Below, piece after piece: positions 1 to 12,600 of a DNA stretch of 64,000 nucleotides. Source of the stretch: Synaphobranchus kaupii. Its lineage: Eukaryota; Chordata; Actinopteri; Anguilliformes; Synaphobranchidae. The position numbers and the translations under genes are program-made. Below the pieces are notes generated by a model. It was given only the letters and a program-made list of their open reading frames with translations, searched no databases and was not told where the DNA came from. The DNA is taken from NCBI GenBank assembly GCA_029718625.1, contig CM056376.1, forward strand, positions 79,111,386 through 79,175,385, in the 5' to 3' direction. Numbering within the stretch: the first letter of the stretch is position 1; the number at the start of each line of letters is the position of its first letter.

Positions 1-1121
1 TGCTAAATATGAAAACGGATTACTGTCCGTTCTATCCTATCTTGGCAATTATAGATTTTAATTACCAGCAGAATGGGCTTTGAATAATATTGGGCTACTG
101 TCTTACCTAACACGTTGGCTTATTAATATTACTAATGATAAGCTGAATCATAAAAGCACTCACTAAAGTCATTATGTGGCGGGACCAATCACCTGAGGGC
201 AAATGAGTGATCCAGAAACCCTGGTTATTGGTGATGTATTCTGGCCGGTATAATTGGTTTATTTAATCAATAATGAGCTGTATCCATAATGAAAAAATAG
301 AACATCTGAAGTCCAGTATTGAGGAACACTCAAGCAGATTCTGTTAGGTCATTTCACCTGGGGATGTGTGGGCCTGCCGTGTTTGCTTTGTGTCTCTTGT
401 CACGTCGCTATGGACACTGGGAAGGGGAGGTGAAAGGGGAATGGTCCGCGGACGGCTCACACCTGGCAACCTTCTCTCCCACTTTGCTGCTCTCAATTCC
501 GCATGCCCCAAACTGACACTCACTGACTAGCATTGGGGGCATTCAAGTGATCAAGAGGGGGAGAAACAGGGACTGAGATATGGAAGGCAACAGAGCGAGG
601 AGAGTGAGAGATGATGAAAGAGTGATAGTGAACAAACAATGACACATGGGAGAGGTTAAGAGACTGGAAGTGAGAGAAGAGAGAGAACAAGAGATTGCTA
701 TAGAAGACGAGAGAGGGAGGGAGACTGTCGAGTGATAACAGGCTCGTGGAACAGAAGCCGAAGCTGAGGGAGAGATGGAGTCAGTCCCTAGAGGCGGGAC
801 TGACAGGTACGGTGCTCGTACAGGGCAGCAGTGACAGGCCTTGTCTGTGGCACAGGGCCTGTGATGTCAGCAACAACTACAGAGGAACAGGCTTGTGATG
901 CCTGCCTCCTGCCACTCTGCCATCCGTAATTATATAACCAGTAACAGACATTCTCAATGAACAGAATTCATTAAAGGATAATTCAGTTTTTCGACTTTCG
1001 ACCTATTTTTCCAAACTATTTCCACCATGTTGGTCGGAAATGGTAATGGTAATAATTTTGTCACATCTTTCGTTTTTGAGCTTTTGTCACCCCGAGAACC
1101 GCTTCACTCTTGTATACACTC
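1..1121. other. Non-coding flank with purine-rich tract
   Basis: No gene is recognisable. About 540-780 is strongly purine-rich (GAGA-type runs). Short open frames here are isolated, lack recognisable domains and have no supporting splice context. This could be intergenic sequence upstream of nav3 or part of its long first intron. Confidence 0.4.
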
Positions 1122-1124
1122 TTG

Positions 1125-3924
1125 GGGCCCTATCTTACACCCGGCGCAAAGCGGCGCTAACCCAAACGCAAGTGTCTTTGCTATCTTACACCCGGCGGTA
1201 GGCTCATTATAACGCCTAACGCTCACGCCGTTTAACTAACATGTACTCTTGCGCCGTTTGGGCGTGTTGGTCTTAAGATGAGGAGTGGCCAGGATTCTCT
1301 TTGGCGTATTGCTATCTTGAGCCAGCAGAAAGCGCTTGCGCTAGAACCACCACTAACCTGGTCTAAAGTCATGTTGCAGTTGTATACATGTTATTTTAAC
1401 GGTAATATAGTAATATAGGCTAATTCAACAAATTCTTTTTAGTTCCACCTGCAGTCCCCCCCAGACAAAAACACCAGACAGATACAGGTAGATTAACACA
1501 GCTCAGGGTGTATGCTGTGCCAGTATATTCTTTAGCTCCCCCTCTACTGGCATGGCATAGACTATTGTAGATGTATAGAAATAAATAAATCCATAATACA
1601 TTGTGTGAGGTTGTTTGTGTTCAAACATGCATTTGCGATGATGATCATGATCATTATTATTATTATTTTGACTATCATTATTATTGATGCTGTTGTTATT
1701 CATCATAATAACTGTAGCAACAAATCAAATTGAAATGGTCATTAATTACAATAACATAATAAACTATGCATTTGCATTTTCACATTCAGGTGATAATTGT
1801 ATGGTGAGTGTTTGATTTTTGTTTTTTTACAAAAAACAGGCATACCATATGTACCTTTTAAATGCAATATGTGATCATTCAAAAATAAAAAGTGACATTG
1901 TAAGGCTTAAACCATAATTTCATATTTTATAAAACAAGAACTCCGGTACATACAGTAGTCTTACTTTAATGTGCACTCGACTGAAGCGTAACATTCGGGG
2001 ACACATTTTGACTAATTTCACTGCCTGGTTTAACACATTGAAGGGAATATTATTTTATTTTACTTTTGATGCCAATCATGCACTTTCATGCTATTGAGGA
2101 ATCCTTTTTTGTCACTAGGGAAAGGTTCTCTTTGGCGTATTGCTATCTTGAGCCAGCAGAAAGCGCTTGCGCTAGAACCACCACTAACCTGGTCTAAAGT
2201 CATGTTGCAGTTGTATACATGTTATTTTAACGGCGCATATAAGTGCGTCTACAAAGGCGTGTGCACAATGCACGTACCCTCCTGTCTGTTACACACAGGG
2301 GCGCGCACAAGCATAATTAAAATATCAAGATTACAATGTGAAATAATATTATTGTGTAGCCTATATCAAAAAATACATAATAATAAAAGGGTCCATAGCC
2401 TACCTTTCCCTCAGCGAAGGGGAATGCCATGCACATTAAATTGCTTTCAGCCCACTCCATCAACATCCAGGCGATGTGCGATGGTACGGGACAATGGCTA
2501 TCCATTAAAAAGCAGCTGATAACACCTATATCAAGCCTAATGCGCGAATTGTCATTTACACCTAATGCGTGAATTGTCATTCAATGGAAAACTCGCGCAC
2601 GGCAATAGACGGACATTTAAGTTCTGAAAACGCGCTTCAGATGTCATTACAATACAGCTCTGTTTATCTATGAATACAGCCTGTAAGTAAATAGAATGGT
2701 TTGTGACTGAAAAAAGTTCAAAACCTTGTCCAGTGAATATTGCATTTATTGTTTTTCAAATAGCCTAGGCTACAGCGGATTCGCTGTGCATAAGGTTTTT
2801 TTCGATAGCCTATGGTTAAAAAACGGAGATGTCACCATGTTAACTAAATTGTAACCTTAGCTATTCTTCGTCCTTCATATTTTTTAAATTACAGTGACCA
2901 GGTTTCCATACTCTCACCGTTTAAAACCCAGCTGATTTCACTCGTTATTCCATAACTGAACAAAACGATTTTAAAGAGAACTAAGCGTCTAATTAGAAAC
3001 TAAAACTAATTTGCAGCACGTTACACAATTAATTCACAATTAATTTTAATGCCATTCTCTGCACGTGCGCTGCATGTTCTTTGTTTCCCCTGCTGTAAGT
3101 CGCACGTTTCACGGTCTTCCTGGGAAAGTGGATTGTTTTAAAGGATTACGCTACGAGTAAAACAGGTTGGTGACATTTCCATAAACAGGACATTATTAAA
3201 CAAGGGGAAATATGCGTGAACATATGGGTTGCGAACCTGACAGCTTTATTGTAGGCTATTTAGTGTCATCATTAAGGCAAAATAACGGTATGTAAATATT
3301 AATCAATATTAACCTACTATGCAGGTAGCCTAATGAACTTTGGATGAAGCTTGAACTTCGAGAACTCCATGAGAACAGCCTCTTGGAATTGATGTTTGAC
3401 ACTTTCATTGCATAATCAAACGAAATTCGCTGAACAAGCAGGCTAATTTGGCGTTTTCTAAGGTGAGACTGAAGCCATTGATAGCTTATTCTCAGCTGTT
3501 GCAGGTCCTTTTAACGAAATTTAACCGCATATATTTTGTAAAATAACAGCCCTGTCTGGAATTACCGGGAACTCATAGCCTAATGGTTAGTCCGAATAAT
3601 ATTGATCATACTCCATTTAGCCTATTCCTGGATCACACTAAACACGCACGAGCATGTCTGTTTCGCCATCAAGCAATCCGCCAAGGTGGAAAAGCAGGCT
3701 TTTAAAGGGAATGGGATATGACATTTTGATTGGTTTATTGCATGTCACGCCCAAGACACACCTATAATTAATGAAGCGACTAGGTTCAGCCCAGTTGCAC
3801 CTTGCGCCGTGCTTAGCGCCAAAAAAACACGCCGTTAAAATAGCAAAAGTGGACTTGGACACGCCCAAAATGGACTTTACGCCATGCACTTAGACTAAGC
3901 GCCAAGATCGCCAAGATAGGGCCC
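1125..3924. mobile_element. Non-autonomous PIF/Harbinger-like DNA transposon, copy 1
   Basis: The element begins GGGCCCTATCTTACACCCGG and ends CCAAGATAGGGCCC, giving inverted termini of about 12 bases. It is flanked on both sides by TTG, a 3-base target duplication. Three-base duplications with GGG-starting ends suggest PIF/Harbinger, but the superfamily is an inference. No transposase is visible. A second, related copy lies at 43672-46762, and the two align through most of their length. This copy carries an extra insertion bracketed by an exact 108-base direct repeat (1295-1402 and 2126-2233). Confidence 0.7.
1295..2233. repeat. Exact 108-bp direct repeat flanking a 723-bp insert
   Basis: 1295-1402 and 2126-2233 are identical across 108 bases. 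The related copy at about 43837-43949 has this segment once, so the second unit and the 1403-2125 spacer are additions in copy 1. The duplication is far too long for a target-site duplication and is better explained by recombination or template switching. Confidence 0.8.
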
Positions 3925-4190
3925 TTGGAGTCCAATGAGGCATATTTAGATACAGGTTTAATTTACCTCAGACAAATCCAGTTCATCTAAACCTCGTATT
4001 TGGAAGTGAAAACAAGTGTAAAGTTGAAATTTATTCGCCAAAATTAAAATGTATTCCGTTGCATGCATTTTGAACTTGCAGAAATGACCTACCGTACTTA
4101 CCTATTCGGCACACAAGATTGATTGTTTCCAGAGGTGTGTGGCACACCTTTATAAGCTAATGTGGAGATCGAAAACGAAAACCTGTTGCA

Positions 4191-4310
4191 ATGGCCGATT
4201 ATTCATCAGACTATTACGAGGATGTTGAGTCTCTTCACTTTGATGTCCACCCATATTTATTTGAACTGGAATACACAGACAAAGAGCTAAATCAAACTGA
4301 AGAGGATTGA
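4191..4310 (+). pseudogene. Short exon-like coding remnant, broken
   Basis: An ATG-initiated frame of 39 codons reads MADYSSDYYEDVESLHF, then DVHPYLFELEYTDKEL, then a stop. A motif of the type xxPYxFEPxYTxEEL is familiar to me from N-termini of fish proteins often annotated as P2X7-like or transposon-linked. That link is from memory and uncertain. After the stop, another frame continues in the same style (IEGERRLRQES), which suggests a frameshift rather than a true end. It starts 266 bases after the Harbinger-like element. It may be a captured exon or a dead gene fragment. Confidence 0.35.
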
Positions 4311-5835
4311 AGGAGAACGGAGGCTGAGACAGGAAAGCGTAGGACAGTGTATTCCATGTATTCAAGTTCAAAGGATGATTAAGGTATGCAGGTGTCACAA
4401 TTTATTAATAAGTTATACGGTATATATACTGTATATAGCTCTTTATAATGAATACATTTTTTGAGTTGCAACCTTAATTTAAGTGCATTTTGTGCTTTGT
4501 CCTGTGGCCTTTACCTTGTTACTTAGGGTGTGTGTTCTTTTTCTTATTGTAATTAAAGAGACAAATAATTATTAAATTCACCGTCACTCTCTGCTTCTAC
4601 CTGGGTGGTATAGATGTGTACTGATTTTACCATGGGGTGACATTTAGGTAGGGTGTCAGGCAGATAACTGGGAATAATTGTTGTCTGTTATCTGCAGTCT
4701 GAAATGTCTGCTCTGTATGTATTATAGTCTCAAGTCAAGGGGACATGATAAGTGAGGTTGGATGTAGCTCTGCTGTTCGGATTCACTAGTTTTTAATGTC
4801 TAGCTGTTGAACCCCCCCCCCCCCCCCCCCCCCCCGACACTAAGCATTTTATTTATCATACATTCAGGGCCAGGTCTACGCTCTGCCACTTCAGTGTGAG
4901 AGAGTGGGATGTGGCTGCTGGCGTGTGGGAGGACAGGGTTGTAAGTATGCATAGTAGTGGATTAGGTGAAGAGGGAGTAAGGGCCGACAATGGTAAGGCG
5001 CAGGGCTTTTGGCATAGTTGGACTAGCTTGGAGCAGCGGCAATAACTTTAGAGGCTTTCCTCTCCTAAATGGGTGAGAAGCGCGTCTTTTTTTCTACCAA
5101 GACGCCCGTGTAATTATCGAAAACTAGGAAGCCGCGTCAAACTAATATCGAGTCTCTTTAGAGTGCCCCCTGCGTCGCCATGTGAGCGCTGTGCGGTAAC
5201 GGGTAATTACGAAACCTGGAAGATTAAATTGGGAATGGGCTCAACTCCGTTGTTCGCTGTTCAGCTCCATCAGGTGATATGCAACCATGTGATGAAGGAC
5301 TGCCTCTATTTGAGGATCTGATTAAAGCCACCAGTGCTCTCTGGTGGGTAATGGGGGGGGGGGGGGGGTGGAGGGGAAATGGGGGGAAAACATCTAGAGG
5401 GAAAATGGGTACCGTCTTTCTCATAAGATAGCCTTTTTCTGTTTCATGGCTAAGCGTGTGCCAGTCTTGGATGCACGATTTTTCCAGAGCTGATCTCAGC
5501 AGTGCATGTGCTTTCTTGTGTTTCTCAGTGGATTGCCATGATGGGCCTTGTACTATATAGGTTTTTGGGTAAACTGCTTATTGCAGAGGGGCATTGTCCA
5601 GAATGGCAGTGCTACTAAGGGCGTGTGGGGCCGTTCACCACAAAAGATCAGTAGTTTGAAGATGCATTTTTGAAAATGAACCCCTGACAATGTGCCAGAC
5701 AAATCAAGATTTATAAATGGCTGTTTTGTCCAACCAAATATATTTTTGAGTTTTTGTGTTTCCATGTAACTGCTCTACTGTAGCAGTCTGTAGAGTAGAA
5801 TCCCTGCTTCACAGTATTTCTTCATCATTTACTTA
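4311..5835. other. Non-coding, with homopolymer tracts
   Basis: No gene seen. There is a run of 24 C at 4812-4835 and a long G run near 5347-5368. Open frames here overlap one another on both strands with no recognisable product. Confidence 0.5.
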
Positions 5836-6047
5836 CCTTTATTTATACAGGGTAGGTTGACTGAGCACACATGCTACAGCAACGCCCTGTTAACGCCCCC
5901 CCCAATAAGCCTAACCTGCATGTCTTTGGATTGCGGGAGGAAACTGGAGTACCCGCAGGAAACCCATGCAGACACGGGGATAACATGCAAACTCCACACA
6001 GAAAGGTCCCGTCCACTGCACCGCTGTGCCGCCCATTCATGTTTAGC
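5836..6047. repeat. Common teleost interspersed repeat
   Basis: Contains the phrase CATGTCTTTGGATTGCGGGA followed by GGAAACTGGAGTACCCGCAG and ACATGCAAACTCCACACAG, a combination I recognise as a widespread fish repeat. The short open frames across it on both strands are by-products. Confidence 0.6.
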
Positions 6048-6406
6048 ATGACAGGCCACTCTTATTGGAGATTGGCAAGAGTGACACTTCCTCTCGTAAT
6101 TCCATGAGCTAAGTGGGGCTAATGAAAGCCTGATTAAATATTTCTGCATCAAATCATATTGAGTCTTGTTTTTGGATCAGGATTTAATTCACTTACTGTC
6201 CACCTTTTCGGGAAGAGCATGCACGTCCCTGCTTTTTGAGCAAATTAACTCCTGCTGTGTTTGTCCACCTGGTTTTGGGATAAGAATTGGCCTAAAGAAC
6301 TTAATTCCAAAGACTTGAATACAATTGCAATTTGGTGGTGACTGGCAAGCCTTGATAAAAATGTAACTTTCAAGACAGGGCCAAGCTCTGTGTTTTCATC
6401 ATCTTT

Positions 6407-6665
6407 CATAAATTTTATTTGTATAGCGCTTTTTACAGAGACACTGTCACAGAGACGCTTTGAAGCCGAAAGGAAAATTGAGCAAAAACCAGGCCCGAAT
6501 CTCAAAAAGCAAGCAATTGATGTAAAAAAAAAAAATTCCCAAATTGGAAGAAAAACACTCTAACGTTGGCAAGTCAAAACTCCCCAATGGGAAGACATTT
6601 CTGGAGGAACCCTGCTATAGAGTGGGAGCCCATCCTCCGTTGGCTGGCCCGGTGTAATAGTCTGA
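6407..6665. repeat. Common teleost SINE-like repeat fragment
   Basis: Holds TTTTATTTGTATAGCGCTTT followed downstream by a 'gagtgggagcccatcctcc' type ending, the pattern of a frequent fish interspersed repeat. Family name not assigned; the ends are approximate. Confidence 0.5.
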
Positions 6666-9600
6666 GGTATTAGCTAGCTGGTAAATTAGGCAGTTCAATG
6701 GAATAAATGTATATTAATATGCAGTTCAGAGGGGGGATCATGCATCTAGGCTGCTTCATGGCATGGGCTTGAACCAGGACAGGAAAGGGTTTTAGCGGTC
6801 TATGAACTCAGGGCTGGTGAAGAGGCAGAAGCCCCAGGGGAGAAAACAGAGAAGTCGAAGGTTAGGCACTAATATATAATTATGAGATTAACTGTGTAAT
6901 TTGGAAAAGCCCAGAGTGCTGTGCTATGGCAGCACATCTAAAAGATGTGCCGAAAGGGGTGCAGACAACCATGAGAGAGATCCTGGACTGACAGTACCCC
7001 AAACACGGCACAGAATAGCAAACAAGAGCGTTCTTATGCAGTAGCACTGAGGCCAACAGGACAGTCTCAGCTCACATAACAGCAATATGGTCCTTATTTC
7101 CCCTTCCCGGACATATTTAACTAATGCATTGACTAAAGAGGAAAGTGTTGGGCCTACACTTAGAGGCAGAGATTGTGTCCGTTTGATGTTCTTTAGTACT
7201 GAAAGAAGCACATGAGATACAGAGATGTTATGTACGGTGATATATTATATCTGGTTCATATAAAATTTGTCTGTTTGATCAGATTCCTACTGAACTCCAA
7301 ACTACTGCCTGAATGCAGACACAGACACAGATGTCAGCTTTTAGAGGCTGGGGGACACAGTAAGACTGCTACCTTTGGTCTTTAGTCAATCATGCGTGCA
7401 ATTCAGTTACACAGCACTATCCAATCTGCAGAGGGTAGAGCATCAAAGAAGTCAGACCCCATATACAAAATATGAGTCTATCATGGCTGACATAATAGTT
7501 AATTGTTCAATCATATGCTCCGCTTTGATCTTGGACTTTATTGTAGTTATTTTCCCTTTGTCTTGTGTACTTTCTGTAGGGGGGCATGGGCAGTGGTGGC
7601 ACAGTGCAAAACGGTGCTCCAAGAAGGGGATTTATGGGTTTAGCTTCTATCAGAGGCTTGCTGGAGGAAGCAGAAGGCAGCAGAGCAGATATCAAAGACG
7701 ACAGACACGTTTTATTCAAATACACAAAGCCCATTTCCTGCCTTATTTCCACACACGCTTCATTGTATGTTATTCCAGCTGTGCTTGTCAGCAGCTAGGG
7801 AAAAAAGCTACCGCTTCACCCTGGAACAAATCCACTGTGCCAGGAAGAGAGGAAGAAAAGTCCCATCTGTTACATGGTCACTGGAAGTTTGAACACCGTT
7901 CAACCACCACAGTTAAGGAAGGCCTCTGCAACAGAGTAACAACAGTCTATTAAATGTAGTCCACACTGATGTAGTCATTCCCAGCCTTTGGACATTGGCC
8001 ACCCTATCTGGGTATGGCAGGAGAAATAGCTGTCAGCATTTCTCCCCATTCATGAAGAAACTGTTTTGTTTCAATTTTTATATAAAATGTGAGAATTTTT
8101 GTTTGTACAGTGTACTCACATTTGTGTTCTACTCTTGGCTGCAGGATCAAACATTTCCAGCTCATTGATAACCATAACTGTTGTAAATCACTAAACCTGC
8201 AAAAACATCTATCATCTGCCAGGATCTGAGTACAATGTAATTGGATATCATATGAGTCTGCTATTGATTGCTAAAACTACAACATATATTTGCTCTCACC
8301 ACCAAACCCTTAGGCACATATGCATTTTAAACTTTGAAGAATTATGAAATAAATGCAAGATAAACATATTTGAAAAACTCATAGGTCTCTGTCTTGCTCC
8401 TGTTCTTGAAAAAAGTTTGAGTATTTCACATTCCTCTCTTTGGACTCCTTAGTCATAACAGCAGGAGGTATTCTGCCCTGATTTGTGGGTCAAACATACC
8501 TTTCACATCCTTTTAGAGGACTTTAAGTAGACATTAACGGGAAAGGAACTGCTTCAGCAGTTCTGTAGAGCCCCATCCTAAGAAAATTGGCCCAGAGTTT
8601 GCTGGAATACTGATTCAAGAAGATTGACCTCAGCAATCAAATGCAAGCCAATTCAGCCAACCAATCAGCCTTGCAGTTCTTGAAGGTTTTTGGCTTGCAC
8701 ATTTGGTGAGAACCTGTCCATTAATTCCATTTTAAGGGATTTATTTAATTTCAGGAGATATAGAGAATACTTTATTTTGCAAATGGCAGACATGCACATT
8801 CTGTTTTCTTTAAATGACATTGGAATGTCTGTCTTTTTGTGAAGGAAGAGAGGAGAAAAGATAACAAGTTATTGTAAGAAGTTATACAATGCAAAAATAG
8901 GTTAAGTGGTGTTCTGTAGACAAGTTAATGGGAATTTCAGCAAGATGTTTAATTTCCTTGGAAAGAAAAAGAAAAGGTTTGCCACGGCAAAACACTTCCA
9001 GATTGTTACATCTCCTGTCTGATTTTTTGAATTTGGCTCAAGCTTGGATTCATTCACACTTGCCATGATGGCTTGCCTTGGAACCTCTGTCTATCTCTGC
9101 TGAACAGTATCTCCAGCTTCCCCCGCAAAGCTGGCCTTAAAAGAAAAAATAATTATGTTGTTCATTTATTTCACAAGGCAATCCCCTCATTATGCATCAG
9201 TTTTATGTTCAGTATGGATGCCTTGAATGGCCTTTAATTAGGCTGCAGGTTTCTAGGGGACACGTTTGCTGTGAGCATCTTTGTGTTATGGCATGAATGA
9301 GTTTTTGTGGGAATTATGCATCTCCACACATCACAGTTCAGAGTCTTCTGGGAGCTGTGGGGAAATGAGACATTGCAGCCAACTCACTGAGGCACCCTTG
9401 CATAAACAGCTTTATCGCAAATTTAATGTAGTTACCCTTTGAGAAGTTGGTGGCCAATGTTCCTGATTAAATTGTGTTGAATGGAGAAATTGGTTTTCAA
9501 TGTAACGCTATCTCCAAATTTTAAAATATGTTTGTTATTTGGCAAACATTCTTACCCACAGAGATGTACAGAGGTCTACTTGTAACAATACTGAAAACAA

Positions 9601-12600
9601 GTAAGTTAGAGAACCATTCTGATTAGGGTAGTTATACCACCGCTGGGGACACCATATTTTAAAATGGGCTGGTAGTTATCATAGTGACTTGTAGTGGAAG
9701 AGCAGCACATGGCATAACATGCTCTATAGAGAGAGATAATGAGCAATAGTTGAGTTGTGTGGTTGGGGCCCACTATGCCAGTATTTGATGGAATATAATA
9801 TACTATATTTTCTCTAGAACATTTTTTCATTGACAGTCACCCACATGTAGAAACTGGATCTGAATGCTGTCATTGTAGTTTAACATTATTGAGATGTAAT
9901 GGGGTCATGGATTGATTTAACACCAATGTTCATGATAAAAACCTTTGAAAGGCCAAACATTTCTTTAGTTGAGTAAGCTTTTAAATGTAAACTCACAAAT
10001 TGTAATATGTTCACTCCTGAGTATTGTAATGTAATATCAACCTTTTTACTTTAGGAAGAATCTACATGCAGATTTAAACATACTGTAATAACTGTAATTG
10101 AGAGCAGTAAGAAGATGGTTTTGATTATGTGAACCGCTCCACACTGGTGTGTTTGACCAATGTGATTAAAATCAAAATTCATTTGAGGAAGTCACAAATG
10201 GCCCCGGACCCGCTGCCCAGTGAAGCAAAAGGCAAGTGCAGACATAAAGCTCATATATTGACAGTTATACCTCTTCCACTTCCTGTAAAGTTACAGAGTT
10301 GCATCCCGTCCCTACGGGAAAAAAAAACCCATAGGCTCTTCCCTTGGCAGAAGGTCCTGTTGGGCTTGATGTGTGACACAGAGTGCTGGAGGCCATTTAT
10401 GACTGTAAACTGAACAGGCCCTCTACTGTCTACAAAATGGAAGAATTGTGACAGTCTGCTATTTGTTTCTGGTTGGTCTTGCACAACCAAAGGAAGATTA
10501 GAGATATTGAAAAACACTTCATATGACATCAAAATAGAATTAATTCAACAAAGGACTGATATAAGATTGTTTTGATTAAAAAAAAAAGTTTGGAAATTGG
10601 TTAATGCTTTACTTCTGCATTCAAGTTTATGAAGGTCAAGATTTGCTTGTGCTTGTAGGATTCATTCATCTTAAATAATGTTTGTGTGGTCTTTACTTCC
10701 TACCTCATTATTGTTTGTTAAAACAGGAATCATCCTATTGGTCACATGGCTAAATAGGTCCTTTTTAATTCTATTGTTTTTCAAATGATTGATTATAGTA
10801 TCATTTGTTTATTAAAATGATGCTCCCATTTCTATGTTTCTGTGCATGAAAAATTGCTTGGAAGAATCAGTTAATTTGTTTAAACTCCATCCTGGTCTCT
10901 CAAAAGTCTATAATGGCCTATGATTTGGCAATGCATCAAAACTTGTCAAACTGTTAAGTATTTAAATGTCCTGTTATCAGCCTCCACGTACAGCCTTGCA
11001 GATAGCCAGCTGCGCTAGTTTCCCCAAAACCAGAATATTTTTCAACTTTTTTCCCCCCGGTAACTCACTCCTCCCAGTGGAAGTTAGGAGCTACTGCGTG
11101 CTGTACCCAGCACCACGCAGCCAAGAGACACAGCAGTGCGATCAGCCTCTTAAGCAGTCCATCTGCTTGCAGCGAGGCACGGTCTCACTGCTGTAAAAAA
11201 CGGACGGCTCCAGCTTGGACCTAATGACAGAGAATAGCTGACTGCCCTCCGCATGCCAGGTAAACTGATGGCTTGTTTCATTGCTGCCTATCTTTTCTGT
11301 GAAGATGGGGAAGGAGATGCATGTTGATTTTTTTGGAGGGGGGTGGAGAGGTTGGCACTGAGGTTTGGGGGGAGGGGGGGGGGGGTTGGCAAGCTCCAGC
11401 TCAATCCATGCTACTGAGGGAATGTCTTTGCTGAACAGGAGGGCAACTTGAAGGTAATGTTTGTTGCCAGACAGAGGTGACTGAATCCCAGCTATTATCG
11501 AGGAGCAATAAAAATAATCATTTGAGAAACTGAACCAGTGAGGGATGTTTTTTCATAGTGAGAAATTCACAGCTTAAGCTCTTAAAGAGACCACATTCCT
11601 TTTTTCTATATATTTGTGTGTGTGTGTGTATGTGTGTGTATGACTTTGCAGGGAAATGTCTTTGTATTGTTCCATGATCAGTTGGATTCATGCTTAATTC
11701 CGTAAGTACTCAAGTGCTCCTTCAAAGAGAAAATTGTTTGCAACTCTGCTGAGTCGTGTAAAATTAGACATTGGCAGCGCCTTTCTCAGTAATGTAATTC
11801 AGCCGCTTTTTGGTCCTTTGGTGATAAACGTGACACTGTGTGAAGGCATTTCTGCTGGCAGAGGACCAAACAAGCTTAATATTGACCCAATGTCCTTCAT
11901 TTCAATGTCCATTGAAATGTCCAGCTGGAAGAGTTTTGAGTCTGGTTTTATCCCAAATTCCTCACACATAACATATAGGAACCCATTTAGCTTCACTAAC
12001 TTCTCTAACTTCTAATAACATCATAAAGTTTAATTGACAGTTGACTTGCGAAGTATTCACTGAATACTGTTATTTTAAAATATTTTCTGTTAAAATATTT
12101 ACCTTAAAAGGGAATAAAGCAATTTGGAGTGAAATGATGGAGAGCGTCTGGTTTGTGTCCTTGAACAATAGTTCGGCTGGCATTTCAAATTGAGTCTCTA
12201 GATGCGGGCGTTCTTGCTTGTGGGTTTTTAAATTCCTTCCTCCTGCCTGATTGAGTCTGTCTGTCTGGTCTCAACTTGGTAATTGTTAAGAAGCCATTCA
12301 AAAGGTAACCTTTCTTAGGAACCTACTAACACTCTCTCCTCCTTGAATGTTGTCATTGCAGCAATTGTAATACTCTGGCCTTTTTATCGAGGGCCTCTGA
12401 GGGTGGCAGTGTGTTGTACTCGTAAATATAAATTATATCCCAGATTTCCTTTTCTCTTTCTACCATCTTAGAATATCCAACTGTAGTTGTAGGCCCGCTC
12501 CTGAGTACACCTATAATTTAGGAGAGCGGAGACGAGCGCGCACTCTCCACTGAAGTGCGCGCCGCAAACCACCACAGTCCCAGAATGGTCATTGCCCGAG

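Noticed and set aside
7375..7953. 192-codon open frame
   Set aside because: Composition and sequence look random, no domain is visible, and other frames on both strands are open over the same bases.
11190..11275. Possible first nav3 exon ending GCATGCCAG|GTAAAC
   Set aside because: Joined to the exon at 25955, this ATG would be out of frame, and the frame that fits has a TGA a few codons upstream with no start. It could only be a 5' UTR exon and nothing else supports it.
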